From an uncultured Ruminococcus sp. (GTDB lineage: Bacteria > Bacillota_A > Clostridia > Oscillospirales > Acutalibacteraceae): 21,678 nucleotides of DNA. The DNA lies in NCBI GenBank assembly GCA_902773395.1, contig CACYEJ010000105.1:1-21678 (forward strand). The letters are read 5' to 3'. Positions within the stretch are counted from its first letter, which is position 1. The number at the start of each line of letters is the position of its first letter. The notes under the pieces were generated by a model. That model searched no databases. It had not been told where the DNA came from and saw only the letters and a list, made by a program, of their open reading frames with translations. Of this stretch, positions 1-6,519 are shown piece after piece. The position numbers and the translations under genes are program-made.

Positions 1-306
1 ATATAAAAGTTTTGATCAAACTTTTTCAAAAGTTTGCGGGTGACGGAACACCCCAAGAAGTCAAGCCGCCAGGCGAAGACTGATTGGTAGGTGTTCCTAA
101 TGCAGAGCCCAGTCGCTGACGAAACAAATCAGCGTAGAAAAATAAACTGCCCTCAGCGAAACTAAACAAACTATGATAGAGCAAGTATCAACAAAATAAA
201 GCAATCTATAAATAAAATCTTTCGGTTAAAACAAAAAACAGGCAAGAGCTTGCGAATTGCCGGTCTAAGACAGATAAGTACTAAATCTTAACGCTTTAGA
301 GTATAA
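1..306 (+). repeat. Long non-coding repeat element, left copy
   Basis: This stretch has no convincing ORF and is repeated, in reverse orientation, at 21270-21605. Positions 89-124 are identical to the other copy, and similarity runs from the first base of the window to about 306, so the element may extend beyond the left edge. It can fold: a nested hairpin at 45-97 (GGAACACC 45-52 with GGTGTTCC 90-97, CCAA 53-56 with TTGG 84-87, AGTC 59-62 with GACT 78-81, GCC 65-67 with GGC 72-74); CGCTGA 114-119 with TCAGCG 153-158; TGATA/TATCA around the loop GAGCAAG near 174-190; and GGCAA/TTGCC closing 241-261. It could be a structured RNA, a non-autonomous mobile element or both. I do not recognise a named family. 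The orientation given is arbitrary. Confidence 0.85.
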
Positions 307-384
307 TCAACCTGTTGTGGTATTATAAACATTAAACTTGTTATACTTTGTCCGTCAATTCGCAAACTTTATTTGTTATTTCTA

Positions 385-1257
385 TTAAGATGACAAAACC
401 TCATAACCGCTTTCTGTAACAAGCACTTGAATTTCCCATTGTGCCGAGGGCTTACCGTCTGCCGTTCTCACCGTCCAGCCGTCCTCTTCGTCCGTGACAA
501 TTTTATGAGTACCCATATTTATCATCGGCTCAATTGTAAATATCATGCCCGGAGCTAAAAGCATATCTGTACCTTTTTTTGTAACATAGCTCACCCAGGG
601 GTCCTCGTGAAATTCAAGACCTATTCCATGACCGCCAATATCTCTTACAACGCTATAGCCGTTAGCCTTTGCCAAGTCATTTATTACCTGTCCGATATCG
701 CCAAGATGTGCCCAGGGCTTCACCTGCTCCAAGCCAAGATACACCGACTGCCTTGTAATATCCACAAGCTTTTGCTTTTCTTCGCCAATATTTCCAATAC
801 AGAACATTCTCGAAGCATCGCCAAAATAATTATTATAAATTGTAGATACATCTACATTAACGATATCGCCGTCTTTCAACACAACGTTCTTAGAAGGAAT
901 ACCGTGGCACACAACCTCATTGATTGACGTGCAAACACTCTTCGGGAAGCCCTCGTAATTAAGCGGAGCCGGAATCGCCCCAAGCTCTTTTGTACGCTCG
1001 TAAACCCAACGGTCAATATCTTCGGTAGTCACGCCCTCCTTAACTCTTTCAGCCACATAGTCAAGCACAAGCGTATTAAGCCTTGCACTCTCACGAATTC
1101 CGTTAATCTGTTCCTTATTCTTTATAATACTTCTCGGAGGAACTATCTCCCCTTTAAGCTCATGTTCCTTGATTATCTCGTCAAAGTCGCAGTGACACTT
1201 TTTATATTTTTTACCACTGCCACACCAACAAGGATCATTTCTTCCTATTTTTTCCAA
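385..1257 (-). CDS. map: Methionine aminopeptidase type I with N-terminal SEC-C zinc motif
   Basis: A 290-residue cytoplasmic metalloprotease that removes the initiator methionine from nascent proteins. Residues 1-24 form a SEC-C zinc motif (CWCGSGKKYKKCH, Cys10, Cys12, Cys21, His22), and the catalytic 'pita-bread' domain covers about 45-290. The five metal ligands of the family are all visible: Asp136 (NVDVS), Asp147 (GDASR), His210 (GGHGIG), Glu243 (TIEPM) and Glu275 (AQWE); His118 (CHGIP) is the substrate-side histidine. The start is TTG at 1257, preceded by GAGGTG at good spacing; no in-frame ATG fits better. A promoter is visible at 1323-1351. The gene appears monocistronic, and the SEC-C extension is common in Clostridia and thought to help ribosome association (family knowledge). 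No clear terminator follows before the repeat at 1-306. Confidence 0.96.
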   Translation of the reverse strand: MEKIGRNDPCWCGSGKKYKKCHCDFDEIIKEHELKGEIVPPRSIIKNKEQINGIRESARLNTLVLDYVAERVKEGVTTEDIDRWVYERTKELGAIPAPLNYEGFPKSVCTSINEVVCHGIPSKNVVLKDGDIVNVDVSTIYNNYFGDASRMFCIGNIGEEKQKLVDITRQSVYLGLEQVKPWAHLGDIGQVINDLAKANGYSVVRDIGGHGIGLEFHEDPWVSYVTKKGTDMLLAPGMIFTIEPMINMGTHKIVTDEEDGWTVRTADGKPSAQWEIQVLVTESGYEVLSS

Positions 1258-1322
1258 CTAATACACCTCATTTTATACTCTTTCATATTTTAACTAAACA
1301 TTCGTTAAAAACGCCTACTCTT

Positions 1323-1351
1323 ATATTACTTTTTATCAGACAATAAGTCAA
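1323..1351 (-). promoter_or_regulatory. Sigma-A-type promoter of map
   Basis: On the minus strand TTGACT (1351-1346) is followed after exactly 17 nt by TAATAT (1328-1323). Transcription would begin near 1316, leaving a leader of about 60 nt before the TTG start of map. Confidence 0.7.
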
Positions 1352-1403
1352 GAGAAAATCGAAAAATTATCCGTAAATAATTAGTCTATGAAAACTTTTA
1401 GTC

Positions 1404-1449
1404 AAAAAAAGATAGCAGGAACCGCAGCCTACCTACGATTCCCACTATC
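1404..1449 (-). terminator. Intrinsic terminator after the dockerin-CAP gene
   Basis: Read on the minus strand, GATAG (1449-1445) pairs with CTATC (1415-1411), with GGAA/TTCC and CG/CG pairs inside, followed directly by seven T (1410-1404). It ends transcripts coming from the dockerin-CAP gene before they reach map. Confidence 0.75.
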
Positions 1450-1487
1450 AAATTAATTTTAGGAAAAAAGGAACATCAACTTTATCG

Positions 1488-1514
1488 GATTAAGCCCCTT
1501 TCAAAAGCTTAATC
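1488..1514 (-). other. Hairpin in the 3' untranslated region of the dockerin-CAP gene
   Basis: GATTAAGC and GCTTAATC (1488-1495, 1507-1514) form a perfect 8-bp stem with an 11-nt loop just after the stop codon. No T-tract follows at once, so it looks like an mRNA-stabilising 3' hairpin ahead of the true terminator at 1404-1449, though this role is inferred. Confidence 0.45.
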
Positions 1515-1524
1515 GAATACTCAC

Positions 1525-2226
1525 TTAGTCTGTAAAATCCAAAGACCAGTAATAACCATAAACGCTATCCTCATTGAAGTAATAGCCCACGCCGATTTTC
1601 TTATATCTTTCATCGAGCATAATCTTTCTATGACCATTAGAATTCATCCACAAATCGGACATTATCTGCGGAGTACGTCCGGTACCCAGACACTCGCCGT
1701 TTACCATCCATTCAATGTTATATTCGTCAAGAACTGTCTGCCAGTTGCTGCCGTCCTTGCGTTTATGCTCAAGCTTCTCAGCATAGCTTATGTCCTCGGC
1801 ACGCACGTCAGCAGCCTTGCAAAGCTTCTCATCAAGCTCCAAAGGAGGGAGCTTCTTCTTTGCTCTTTCAGCATTGATAAGATCAAGCATTTCCAGAGCA
1901 TAATCCTTATAAGGACCTGTATTTTCGGACTTTTTCCTCTCAGGGCTGATACCAACCGAGCTTCTCAGCGTAACAAGAGAATCACCTGCATTGATTACGC
2001 CATCTCTGTTTACATCGCCGGCAGCAATTTGAGAGTCATCAAACTTCTCCAAATTAACGGAAAATCTCAAAATAAGGAGAGAATCCAATGCAGTCAACAC
2101 GCCGTCGCCGTTAATATCGCCCATTACACGTCCAACCTCAGAAGCTTCAGCTGGCACGAAAACACATGGCATCAAAACCGCCAATGCAATAATACTTGCA
2201 ACAATTGTCATTAACTTCTTTTTCAT
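1525..2226 (-). CDS. Secreted dockerin type I + CAP (SCP/PR-1) domain protein
   Basis: A 233-residue exported protein. Residues 1-29 are a signal peptide (MKKK, hydrophobic core, cleavage likely after AEA). Residues 35-93 are a type I dockerin with both calcium-binding loops: GDINGDGVLTALD (Asp37, Asn39, Asp41, Asp48) and GDVNRDGVINAGD (Asp71, Asn73, Asp75, Asp82), each followed by a helix. Residues 105-233 are a bacterial CAP domain with the expected cavity residues His154 (EHKR), Glu178 (GECLG) and His199 (NGHRKIML). The dockerin should plug the protein into a cohesin scaffold on or near the cell surface; no cohesin is in this window. The role of bacterial CAP domains is not settled. The start ATG has GGGGG about 7 nt upstream. 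It has its own promoter (2346-2374), a cre-like site (2288-2301) and a terminator (1404-1449). Confidence 0.93.
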   Translation of the reverse strand: MKKKLMTIVASIIALAVLMPCVFVPAEASEVGRVMGDINGDGVLTALDSLLILRFSVNLEKFDDSQIAAGDVNRDGVINAGDSLVTLRSSVGISPERKKSENTGPYKDYALEMLDLINAERAKKKLPPLELDEKLCKAADVRAEDISYAEKLEHKRKDGSNWQTVLDEYNIEWMVNGECLGTGRTPQIMSDLWMNSNGHRKIMLDERYKKIGVGYYFNEDSVYGYYWSLDFTD

Positions 2227-2287
2227 AACAATTCCCCCAATCTAAAACATCTATCAATAACCATAGGAAGCATTTAAGACATTATAA

Positions 2288-2301
2288 ACAAAACGTTTTC
2301 A
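2288..2301 (-). promoter_or_regulatory. cre-like catabolite control site in the dockerin-CAP leader
   Basis: On the minus strand TGAAAACGTTTTGT matches the CcpA cre consensus TGWAANCGNTNWCA at all but the last two positions and is a near-perfect dyad. It lies about 40-50 nt downstream of the predicted start of transcription, where bound CcpA would act as a roadblock. Binding is inferred from the sequence alone. Confidence 0.45.
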
Positions 2302-2345
2302 AAATACTCGGAATAGTTAAACATAAAAAATCATTCTTTATATTT

Positions 2346-2374
2346 ATAATAGTACAGTTTTTTATATTAGTCAA
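2346..2374 (-). promoter_or_regulatory. Promoter of the dockerin-CAP gene
   Basis: TTGACT (2374-2369, minus strand), a 17-nt spacer, then TATTAT (2351-2346). Transcription would start near 2339, giving a leader of about 113 nt. A TATAAT at 2286-2281 lacks a -35 partner at usual spacing. Confidence 0.65.
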
Positions 2375-2416
2375 GTATAAATTAATATGAAATTATAAGT
2401 TTGTACAAATCAACAT

Positions 2417-2430
2417 AACATCATGATGTT
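2417..2430. repeat. Perfect 14-bp palindrome
   Basis: AACATCATGATGTT is its own reverse complement. It sits between the dockerin-CAP promoter (about 45 bp upstream of its -35) and the small-RNA terminator. It could be an operator, but a chance palindrome in AT-rich DNA cannot be excluded. Confidence 0.3.
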
Positions 2431-2465
2431 TTTTGGGCAATATTCCCATTATATTGTTTTTATGC

Positions 2466-2499
2466 AAAAAAAAGAACGGCTCACTAGCCATTCTTTTTT
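2466..2499 (-). terminator. Intrinsic terminator of the candidate small RNA
   Basis: GGCT/AGCC with a CACT-type loop, then one mismatch, GAA/TTC and an A/T extension, followed on the minus strand by eight T (2473-2466). Runs of A and T on both sides make it usable in either direction, but the only plausible upstream promoter is on the minus strand. Confidence 0.75.
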
Positions 2500-2607
2500 A
2501 GGGGAATCTTATGTTAGAAAGAGGTGTTTTCAATTAACCTATTGCGGCATTAGCAATCATTAGCCGCAAGTCTATTTAGTAACTACAGCTTAGCAATCAT
2601 TCGCTGT
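2466..2607 (-). ncRNA. Candidate small regulatory RNA with twin hairpins
   Basis: A complete transcription unit of about 142 nt with no gene of its own. It starts at a promoter (2614-2642) and ends at a terminator (2466-2499). The 5' end would be hairpin 1, ACAGC (2607-2603) with GCTGT (2589-2585) around the 13-nt loop GAATGATTGCTAA. Hairpin 2 is TGCGGC (2568-2563) with GCCGCA (2548-2543) around TAATGATTGCTAAT. The stems differ but the loops share AATGATTGCTAA, so the loop appears to be what is conserved. A mostly unpaired linker (2541-2500) carries ACCTCTTTC (2525-2517) and TTCCCC (2506-2501), both complementary to Shine-Dalgarno sequences, as in C-rich-motif Gram-positive sRNAs. Each loop also holds a tiny ORF (MIAKL and MIANAAIG) without a ribosome binding site. 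I know of no named family that matches. Confidence 0.6.
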
Positions 2608-2613
2608 GATTAT

Positions 2614-2642
2614 ATAATACAACAATTTTGAAACTTTTTCAA
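2614..2642 (-). promoter_or_regulatory. Promoter of the candidate small RNA
   Basis: TTGAAA (2642-2637) and TATTAT (2619-2614) are exactly 17 nt apart on the minus strand. The expected start, 6-7 nt beyond the -10, falls on the first base of hairpin 1. Confidence 0.65.
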
Positions 2643-2942
2643 GTGGTTTTGTCTGTTTGGTTCCTTTCGATGTCTATTTGGATTTTCAGCTAATTATAAA
2701 CAGTATTTTAAACAAATTCACTAAACATTTTAATTAATTATATGCAGTTTACATAACAAAAGTGATTATTTACCTACAACTATTATATTATAAAAACTGT
2801 CTTATTATTACCCAATAATAATTTTATTATAAGAAGTGAATTTATTAAAAAATTGTAATTTTTTATCATACTGTTCTGTTTTTGACTCAGACGATAGAGT
2901 CACCCAACCCAAAAAGTCGGTGTGCGTTGCCAGTTTGAGTAT
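2643..2942. other. Non-coding stretch between small RNA and sugar-importer operon
   Basis: Strongly AT-rich, with no ORF that looks real. The only denser part is about 2880-2935, which holds GACTC/GAGTC as a short inverted repeat followed by a C-rich segment downstream of the importer terminator. I can assign nothing else here. Confidence 0.5.
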
Positions 2943-2978
2943 GAAAAAATGACAGCCCCACAAGCTTGCAGGACTGTC
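2943..2978 (-). terminator. Terminator of the sugar-importer operon
   Basis: On the minus strand GACAG (2978-2974) pairs with CTGTC (2955-2951), with further pairs inside (CC/GG and the palindrome CAAGCTTG at the tip), followed by ATTTTTTC. It lies about 30 bp after the last permease gene. Confidence 0.8.
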
Positions 2979-3009
2979 TGTATTTGAAATATAAATAATA
3001 TCGAACGAA

Positions 3010-3960
3010 TTAACCCTTTACAGCACCCGAAACAACGCCCTCGATAATATACTTCTGACAAACCAAATAGAAAATAATAATCGGAACAATTGCAAGTACG
3101 AGCATTGCCATCATTGCACCCATATCAACGGAGCCGTAGCCGCCCTTTAGATACTGAATTGCAATCGGAATCGTCTTATACTTTGTTGTATCAAGAACTA
3201 GTGAAGGAAGGAGATAGTCATTCCAAATCCACATAGCCTCAAGAATAGCAACAGAAATACATGTCGGCTTCAAAATCGGCATTACAACCTGAAAATAAGT
3301 TTGAAGCGGATTACAGCCGTCAATCATGGCTGCCTCTTCAATTTCAATAGGAATGGACTTTGCAAATCCACAGAACATAAATACCGCCAAACCGGCACCA
3401 AATCCAAGATATACAACTATAATACCCCACGGAGTATTGAGCTTGAGTCTATCGGCTGTTTTTGCGAGAGTATACATAACCATCTGGAATGGAACTATCA
3501 TCGAAAAAACGCAGAGATAGTAAAGACATTTTGACCAAAAGCTGTTTACTCTTGTGATGTACCAGCCGCACATTGAAGTACAGAGAATAATCACAAACAC
3601 GCCGCCAACAGTAATAATAACAGAATTAATTGCCGCTGACATAAAGCTGATTTTCTCTACGCCGCTTGTATAGTTATCTATTCCTACAAAGGTATCTGCA
3701 TTCGGAAGAGCAAATGGATTCTTATTAATAAAGATCTTTTTCTTAAACGAGTTCACAAATACCATGATAATCGGAATAAGATATATAACAGATATAATAG
3801 AAAGAATAACTGTCCAAAGTCCTGCGTACGGAGTTTGTCTTGCTTTGCTTACCGAACTCTTTTTCTTCGCCATCTGATTGACGAGAGCCTGGACGTCAGC
3901 CGGCAAAGCATCGCCCTTTTGAAGGGTTTCCGGAGCATGAATTTTCTTACTTCTAGCCAT
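3010..3960 (-). CDS. Sugar ABC transporter permease, MalG/MsmG type (CUT1)
   Basis: A 316-residue inner-membrane permease, one of the two channel subunits of a carbohydrate importer. Six membrane segments are visible from about residue 47 to 312. The EAA loop that docks on the ATPase is clear at 209-228 (EAAMIDGCNPLQ to VVMP). The N-terminus is unusual: about 45 hydrophilic residues precede the first membrane helix, with a predicted helical stretch near 20-35. The ATG at 3960 overlaps the stop codon of the MalF-type permease by one base, and AAGGAGG lies 10 nt upstream, so the pair is translationally coupled. No ATP-binding subunit is encoded nearby; in Firmicutes CUT1 importers commonly share one MsmX/MsmK ATPase encoded elsewhere. 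The substrate cannot be read from sequence, though oligosaccharides are usual for the family. Confidence 0.93.
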   Translation of the reverse strand: MARSKKIHAPETLQKGDALPADVQALVNQMAKKKSSVSKARQTPYAGLWTVILSIISVIYLIPIIMVFVNSFKKKIFINKNPFALPNADTFVGIDNYTSGVEKISFMSAAINSVIITVGGVFVIILCTSMCGWYITRVNSFWSKCLYYLCVFSMIVPFQMVMYTLAKTADRLKLNTPWGIIVVYLGFGAGLAVFMFCGFAKSIPIEIEEAAMIDGCNPLQTYFQVVMPILKPTCISVAILEAMWIWNDYLLPSLVLDTTKYKTIPIAIQYLKGGYGSVDMGAMMAMLVLAIVPIIIFYLVCQKYIIEGVVSGAVKG

Positions 3961-4805
3961 TACTGCTGAACCTCCTTCCTGTGAGTCAAGATAAGCTGTG
4001 TTACTGCAATCGCACCAACAATAAAGAAGAACATAACAGCCTTTGCCTGTCCTACGCCTTCATAGCCGGCTCTGCCGTAGAAGGTTTTGTAAATGTTGAG
4101 TGCGAGGAGCTGCGACATATTAGCCGGCTCACCGTTAGTAAGCGCAAGGTTCTGGTCAAAGAGTTTAAATGAGTTGGTGAGCGTAAGGAATGTACAGATT
4201 GTAATAGACGGCATTACCATTGGGAGAATAACCTTTCTCAATACCTGACCGTTAGTTGCGCCGTCAATTCTTGCGGCTTCAAGCAATTCGCCGGGAACAT
4301 TCTGAATACCTGCAATATAAATAATCATCATGTAACCGATCTGCTGCCAGTTCATCAAGACGATCATACCCCAGAAACCATACGTTTCACTGAATGTCAA
4401 TGTTGAACCGAAGTGACCAAGAATACCGTTTAAAATCAACTGCCAGATGTAACCGAGTACGATACCGCCAATTAGGTTTGGCATAAAGAATATTGTTCTA
4501 AATATATTAGTACCCTTAATACCTTTTGTAAGCAACATTGCTATTGCAAATGCAAACAAATTAATAGTTATAACAGAAACAACTGCAAACAGTGCCGTAT
4601 ACCATAAAGCATGAATAAATTCAGGATCCTTAAACATATCCTTGTAGTTTGAGAATCCTACCCATTCTGCGTCATTTACCGTAGTAAACTTACAAAACGA
4701 GAGATAAATACCTAAACCAAAAGGTACAACAAAACCTATCATAAATGCTATAAATGTCGGCAATGCAAAAATCGGAAAATATGGTCTTAAAACTTTTTTA
4801 TTCAC
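3960..4805 (-). CDS. Sugar ABC transporter permease, MalF/MsmF type (CUT1)
   Basis: A 281-residue integral membrane protein forming the other half of the importer channel. Six membrane segments lie between about 11 and 276, and the EAA motif for ATPase contact is at 176-195 (EAARIDGATNGQ to VILP). The start is GTG at 4805 with AAGGGAAG just upstream. It follows the DUF815 gene after a gap of about 220 bp containing a small repeat (4971-5018) and no convincing ORF; TTAACA and TATTTA 16 nt apart in that gap could serve as a weak promoter. The short N-terminus (no extra P1-type helix) fits the MsmF/LacF group rather than enteric MalF. Confidence 0.93.
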   Translation of the reverse strand: MNKKVLRPYFPIFALPTFIAFMIGFVVPFGLGIYLSFCKFTTVNDAEWVGFSNYKDMFKDPEFIHALWYTALFAVVSVITINLFAFAIAMLLTKGIKGTNIFRTIFFMPNLIGGIVLGYIWQLILNGILGHFGSTLTFSETYGFWGMIVLMNWQQIGYMMIIYIAGIQNVPGELLEAARIDGATNGQVLRKVILPMVMPSITICTFLTLTNSFKLFDQNLALTNGEPANMSQLLALNIYKTFYGRAGYEGVGQAKAVMFFFIVGAIAVTQLILTHRKEVQQ

Positions 4806-4970
4806 TGCAATCTTCCCTTCTTGTTAGCCTAACACAGCAGGTTTGGAATATTGTTAAATAAAATCTTTTTTGATTTTTCCAAAATTCTGCTGTATTGAAT
4901 GTCAAAGTTAAATACATAACCCCAACGTATTGTTAAAAGATCTAATTTAAAAATACAATCAAAAATAAAT

Positions 4971-5018
4971 ATCTTCAAAAAAACTCCGTGCATGTTGCGA
5001 AAAAGTAACTTTTCACAG
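4971..5018 (-). repeat. Small intergenic repeat, copy 1 (downstream of the DUF815 gene)
   Basis: On the minus strand this reads CTGTGAAAA, three bases, ACTTTTTCG, CAAC, a TGC/CGGAG block and a T-run. The same series appears on the plus strand at 6366-6410, so the two copies form an inverted repeat around the DUF815 gene. Within the copy GAAAAG and CTTTTTC pair as a hairpin extended by GTTGC/GCAAC, with a run of seven T further on, so it may also attenuate transcription into the permeases. Confidence 0.55.
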
Positions 5019-5026
5019 CAACGCAT

Positions 5027-6325
5027 CTACTGATTTCCTAAAAGATAATCTATGAACTGCTGAGCTGTTCTTCCGGATAAACCGCCGTGATTCAGCTCCC
5101 AGCGATTCGCCTCCAGCATAAGCTTATCTTCCGGCATAGATACTCCGTAACGCTCTGCCAAAACCTTAACAATATTCTGAAATTGCTTTTTATCGGGCGA
5201 ACCAAAATATATAGTTACACCGAACCTTGCCACAAGAGAAAGCTTCTCCTGAACAGTATCCGTTTTATGAACATTATCCGTCCAGCCGTCCCTGTCGGAA
5301 AAATTCTCCTTAATAAGATGACGGCGGTTAGAGGTTGCATAAATCAGCACGTTTTCAGGCTTACGCTCCAGACCGCCTTCTATAACGGCTTTCAGATATT
5401 TGTACTCAACCTCAAATTCTTCAAAAGACAAATCGTCCATATAAATTATGAACTTATAGTTACGGTTTTTAATCTGAGCGATAACATCGTTAAGATCCTG
5501 AAACTGGTGCTTATAAACCTCAATAATACGCAAGCCCTGCTCATAATATTTATTGAGAATAGCTTTAATACTAGATGATTTTCCCGTGCCGGCATCACCA
5601 AACAAAAGACAATTATTTGCCCTTTTGCCGTTAAGAAAAGCCTCAGTATTTTCTGTAAGCATCTTCTTTGCTGACTCGTAGCCTACAAGGTCATCTAAAT
5701 TCACGTGTGCAATATTCGTGATTGGAACAATATGTACACCGTCTGAATCGTGGGCAACTCGAAACGCCTTATGCAATCCAAGCTTTCCCACACCGAATCG
5801 GCGATAAAAATCTATTATATACTTTGCGAACTCTCCGATACTTTTGCTGTTTGCAAGGTTCTCGCTAAGCTCACAGATACAGCCACGAATACGCTTATTA
5901 AATGCCTTGCCGGAATCGTCCACACGCTCATAATTTAATATCATCTCGAATACTGACCTATCGGCAATTTTATTCAAGCATTTAAAATCCAGAGCGAACA
6001 ACTCTCTGAAAATCAAAAAATCGTGCATAGCAAAGCCAAGGAGCGTACCGTTTTGAATACCACGAATTTCGCATGCTTTACTAAAAACATTTTCATTATT
6101 CACCATTAAAAGAGTGAGATAATTTTGCCAAAGGTTTTTCTCAAATCCATACTTACCGGCAAGCTCAATCAAACTATGCACAGAGGAATAAATTTTCTTC
6201 CTGCAATCTGCAAGCTTTTCATTATCGGTACATTGGTCAGCACAATTCACAATTGAAACTATATTTTTCAAAATCTCGTCTTCATCGAGATTTCTATATA
6301 TAATCAATTCGTCCAGACTATACAT
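5027..6325 (-). CDS. DUF815-family AAA+ ATPase
   Basis: A 432-residue predicted cytoplasmic ATPase. The C-terminal half, from about residue 205, is the DUF815 AAA+ core: Walker A GDAGTGKS (243-250), Walker B FIIYMDD (292-298), sensor-1-like YATSNRR (329-335), and a C-terminal helical part with SGRTAQQF. The N-terminal 200 residues are helical and belong to the usual family architecture; the length is normal. Three in-frame starts exist (GTG 6334, ATG 6331, ATG 6325); I chose ATG 6325 because GGAG lies 8 nt upstream, whereas it would overlap or crowd the other two. The biochemical role of DUF815 is not established. It sits between the lipoprotein and the permeases of a sugar importer, reads the same way, and is flanked by a small inverted repeat, so co-transcription may be functional or positional accident. 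Confidence 0.9.
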   Translation of the reverse strand: MYSLDELIIYRNLDEDEILKNIVSIVNCADQCTDNEKLADCRKKIYSSVHSLIELAGKYGFEKNLWQNYLTLLMVNNENVFSKACEIRGIQNGTLLGFAMHDFLIFRELFALDFKCLNKIADRSVFEMILNYERVDDSGKAFNKRIRGCICELSENLANSKSIGEFAKYIIDFYRRFGVGKLGLHKAFRVAHDSDGVHIVPITNIAHVNLDDLVGYESAKKMLTENTEAFLNGKRANNCLLFGDAGTGKSSSIKAILNKYYEQGLRIIEVYKHQFQDLNDVIAQIKNRNYKFIIYMDDLSFEEFEVEYKYLKAVIEGGLERKPENVLIYATSNRRHLIKENFSDRDGWTDNVHKTDTVQEKLSLVARFGVTIYFGSPDKKQFQNIVKVLAERYGVSMPEDKLMLEANRWELNHGGLSGRTAQQFIDYLLGNQ

Positions 6326-6365
6326 TTTCATCACTCCAAAAATTCTTCACAGCACAACTGCTTCA

Positions 6366-6410
6366 CTGTGAAAAACCACTTTTTCGGCAACTGCCGGAGC
6401 TTTTAAAAGA
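6366..6410 (+). repeat. Small intergenic repeat, copy 2 (upstream of the DUF815 gene)
   Basis: The plus strand carries CTGTGAAAA, three or so bases, ACTTTTTCGG, CAAC, TGCCGGAG and TTTT, matching the minus-strand copy at 4971-5018. Its first bases (CTGTGAA 6366-6372) also pair with TTCACAG (6346-6352), giving a 7-bp hairpin just before the ribosome binding site of the DUF815 gene. Confidence 0.55.
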
Positions 6411-6446
6411 TATTTTTCTAAAATTATTATAAAATAACAGCATTGT

Positions 6447-6485
6447 AAAAATCAGAGAGTAAACGGAGCAAATCCGCCCACTCTC
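6447..6485 (-). terminator. Terminator/attenuator after the solute-binding protein gene
   Basis: Minus strand: GAGAGT (6485-6480) pairs with ACTCTC (6460-6455), with CGGA/TCCG inside, then TGATTTTT. Placed inside the cluster, it would let the lipoprotein be made in excess over the genes that follow, a common arrangement for binding proteins. Confidence 0.7.
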
Positions 6486-6519
6486 CGCCAATTTTACCTA
6501 AAGCAAATAAAAACTAAAA

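Noticed and set aside
2281..2286. TATAAT as the -10 of the dockerin-CAP gene
   Set aside because: The nearest TTGAAA is only 10 nt upstream; the promoter at 2346-2374 has correct spacing.
4829..5026. 65-residue minus-strand ORF between the DUF815 and permease genes
   Set aside because: It begins at the DUF815 stop with an AGGA nearby, but the peptide is Phe/Ile/Cys-heavy, lacks domain character and is largely made of the small repeat at 4971-5018 and AT-rich spacer.
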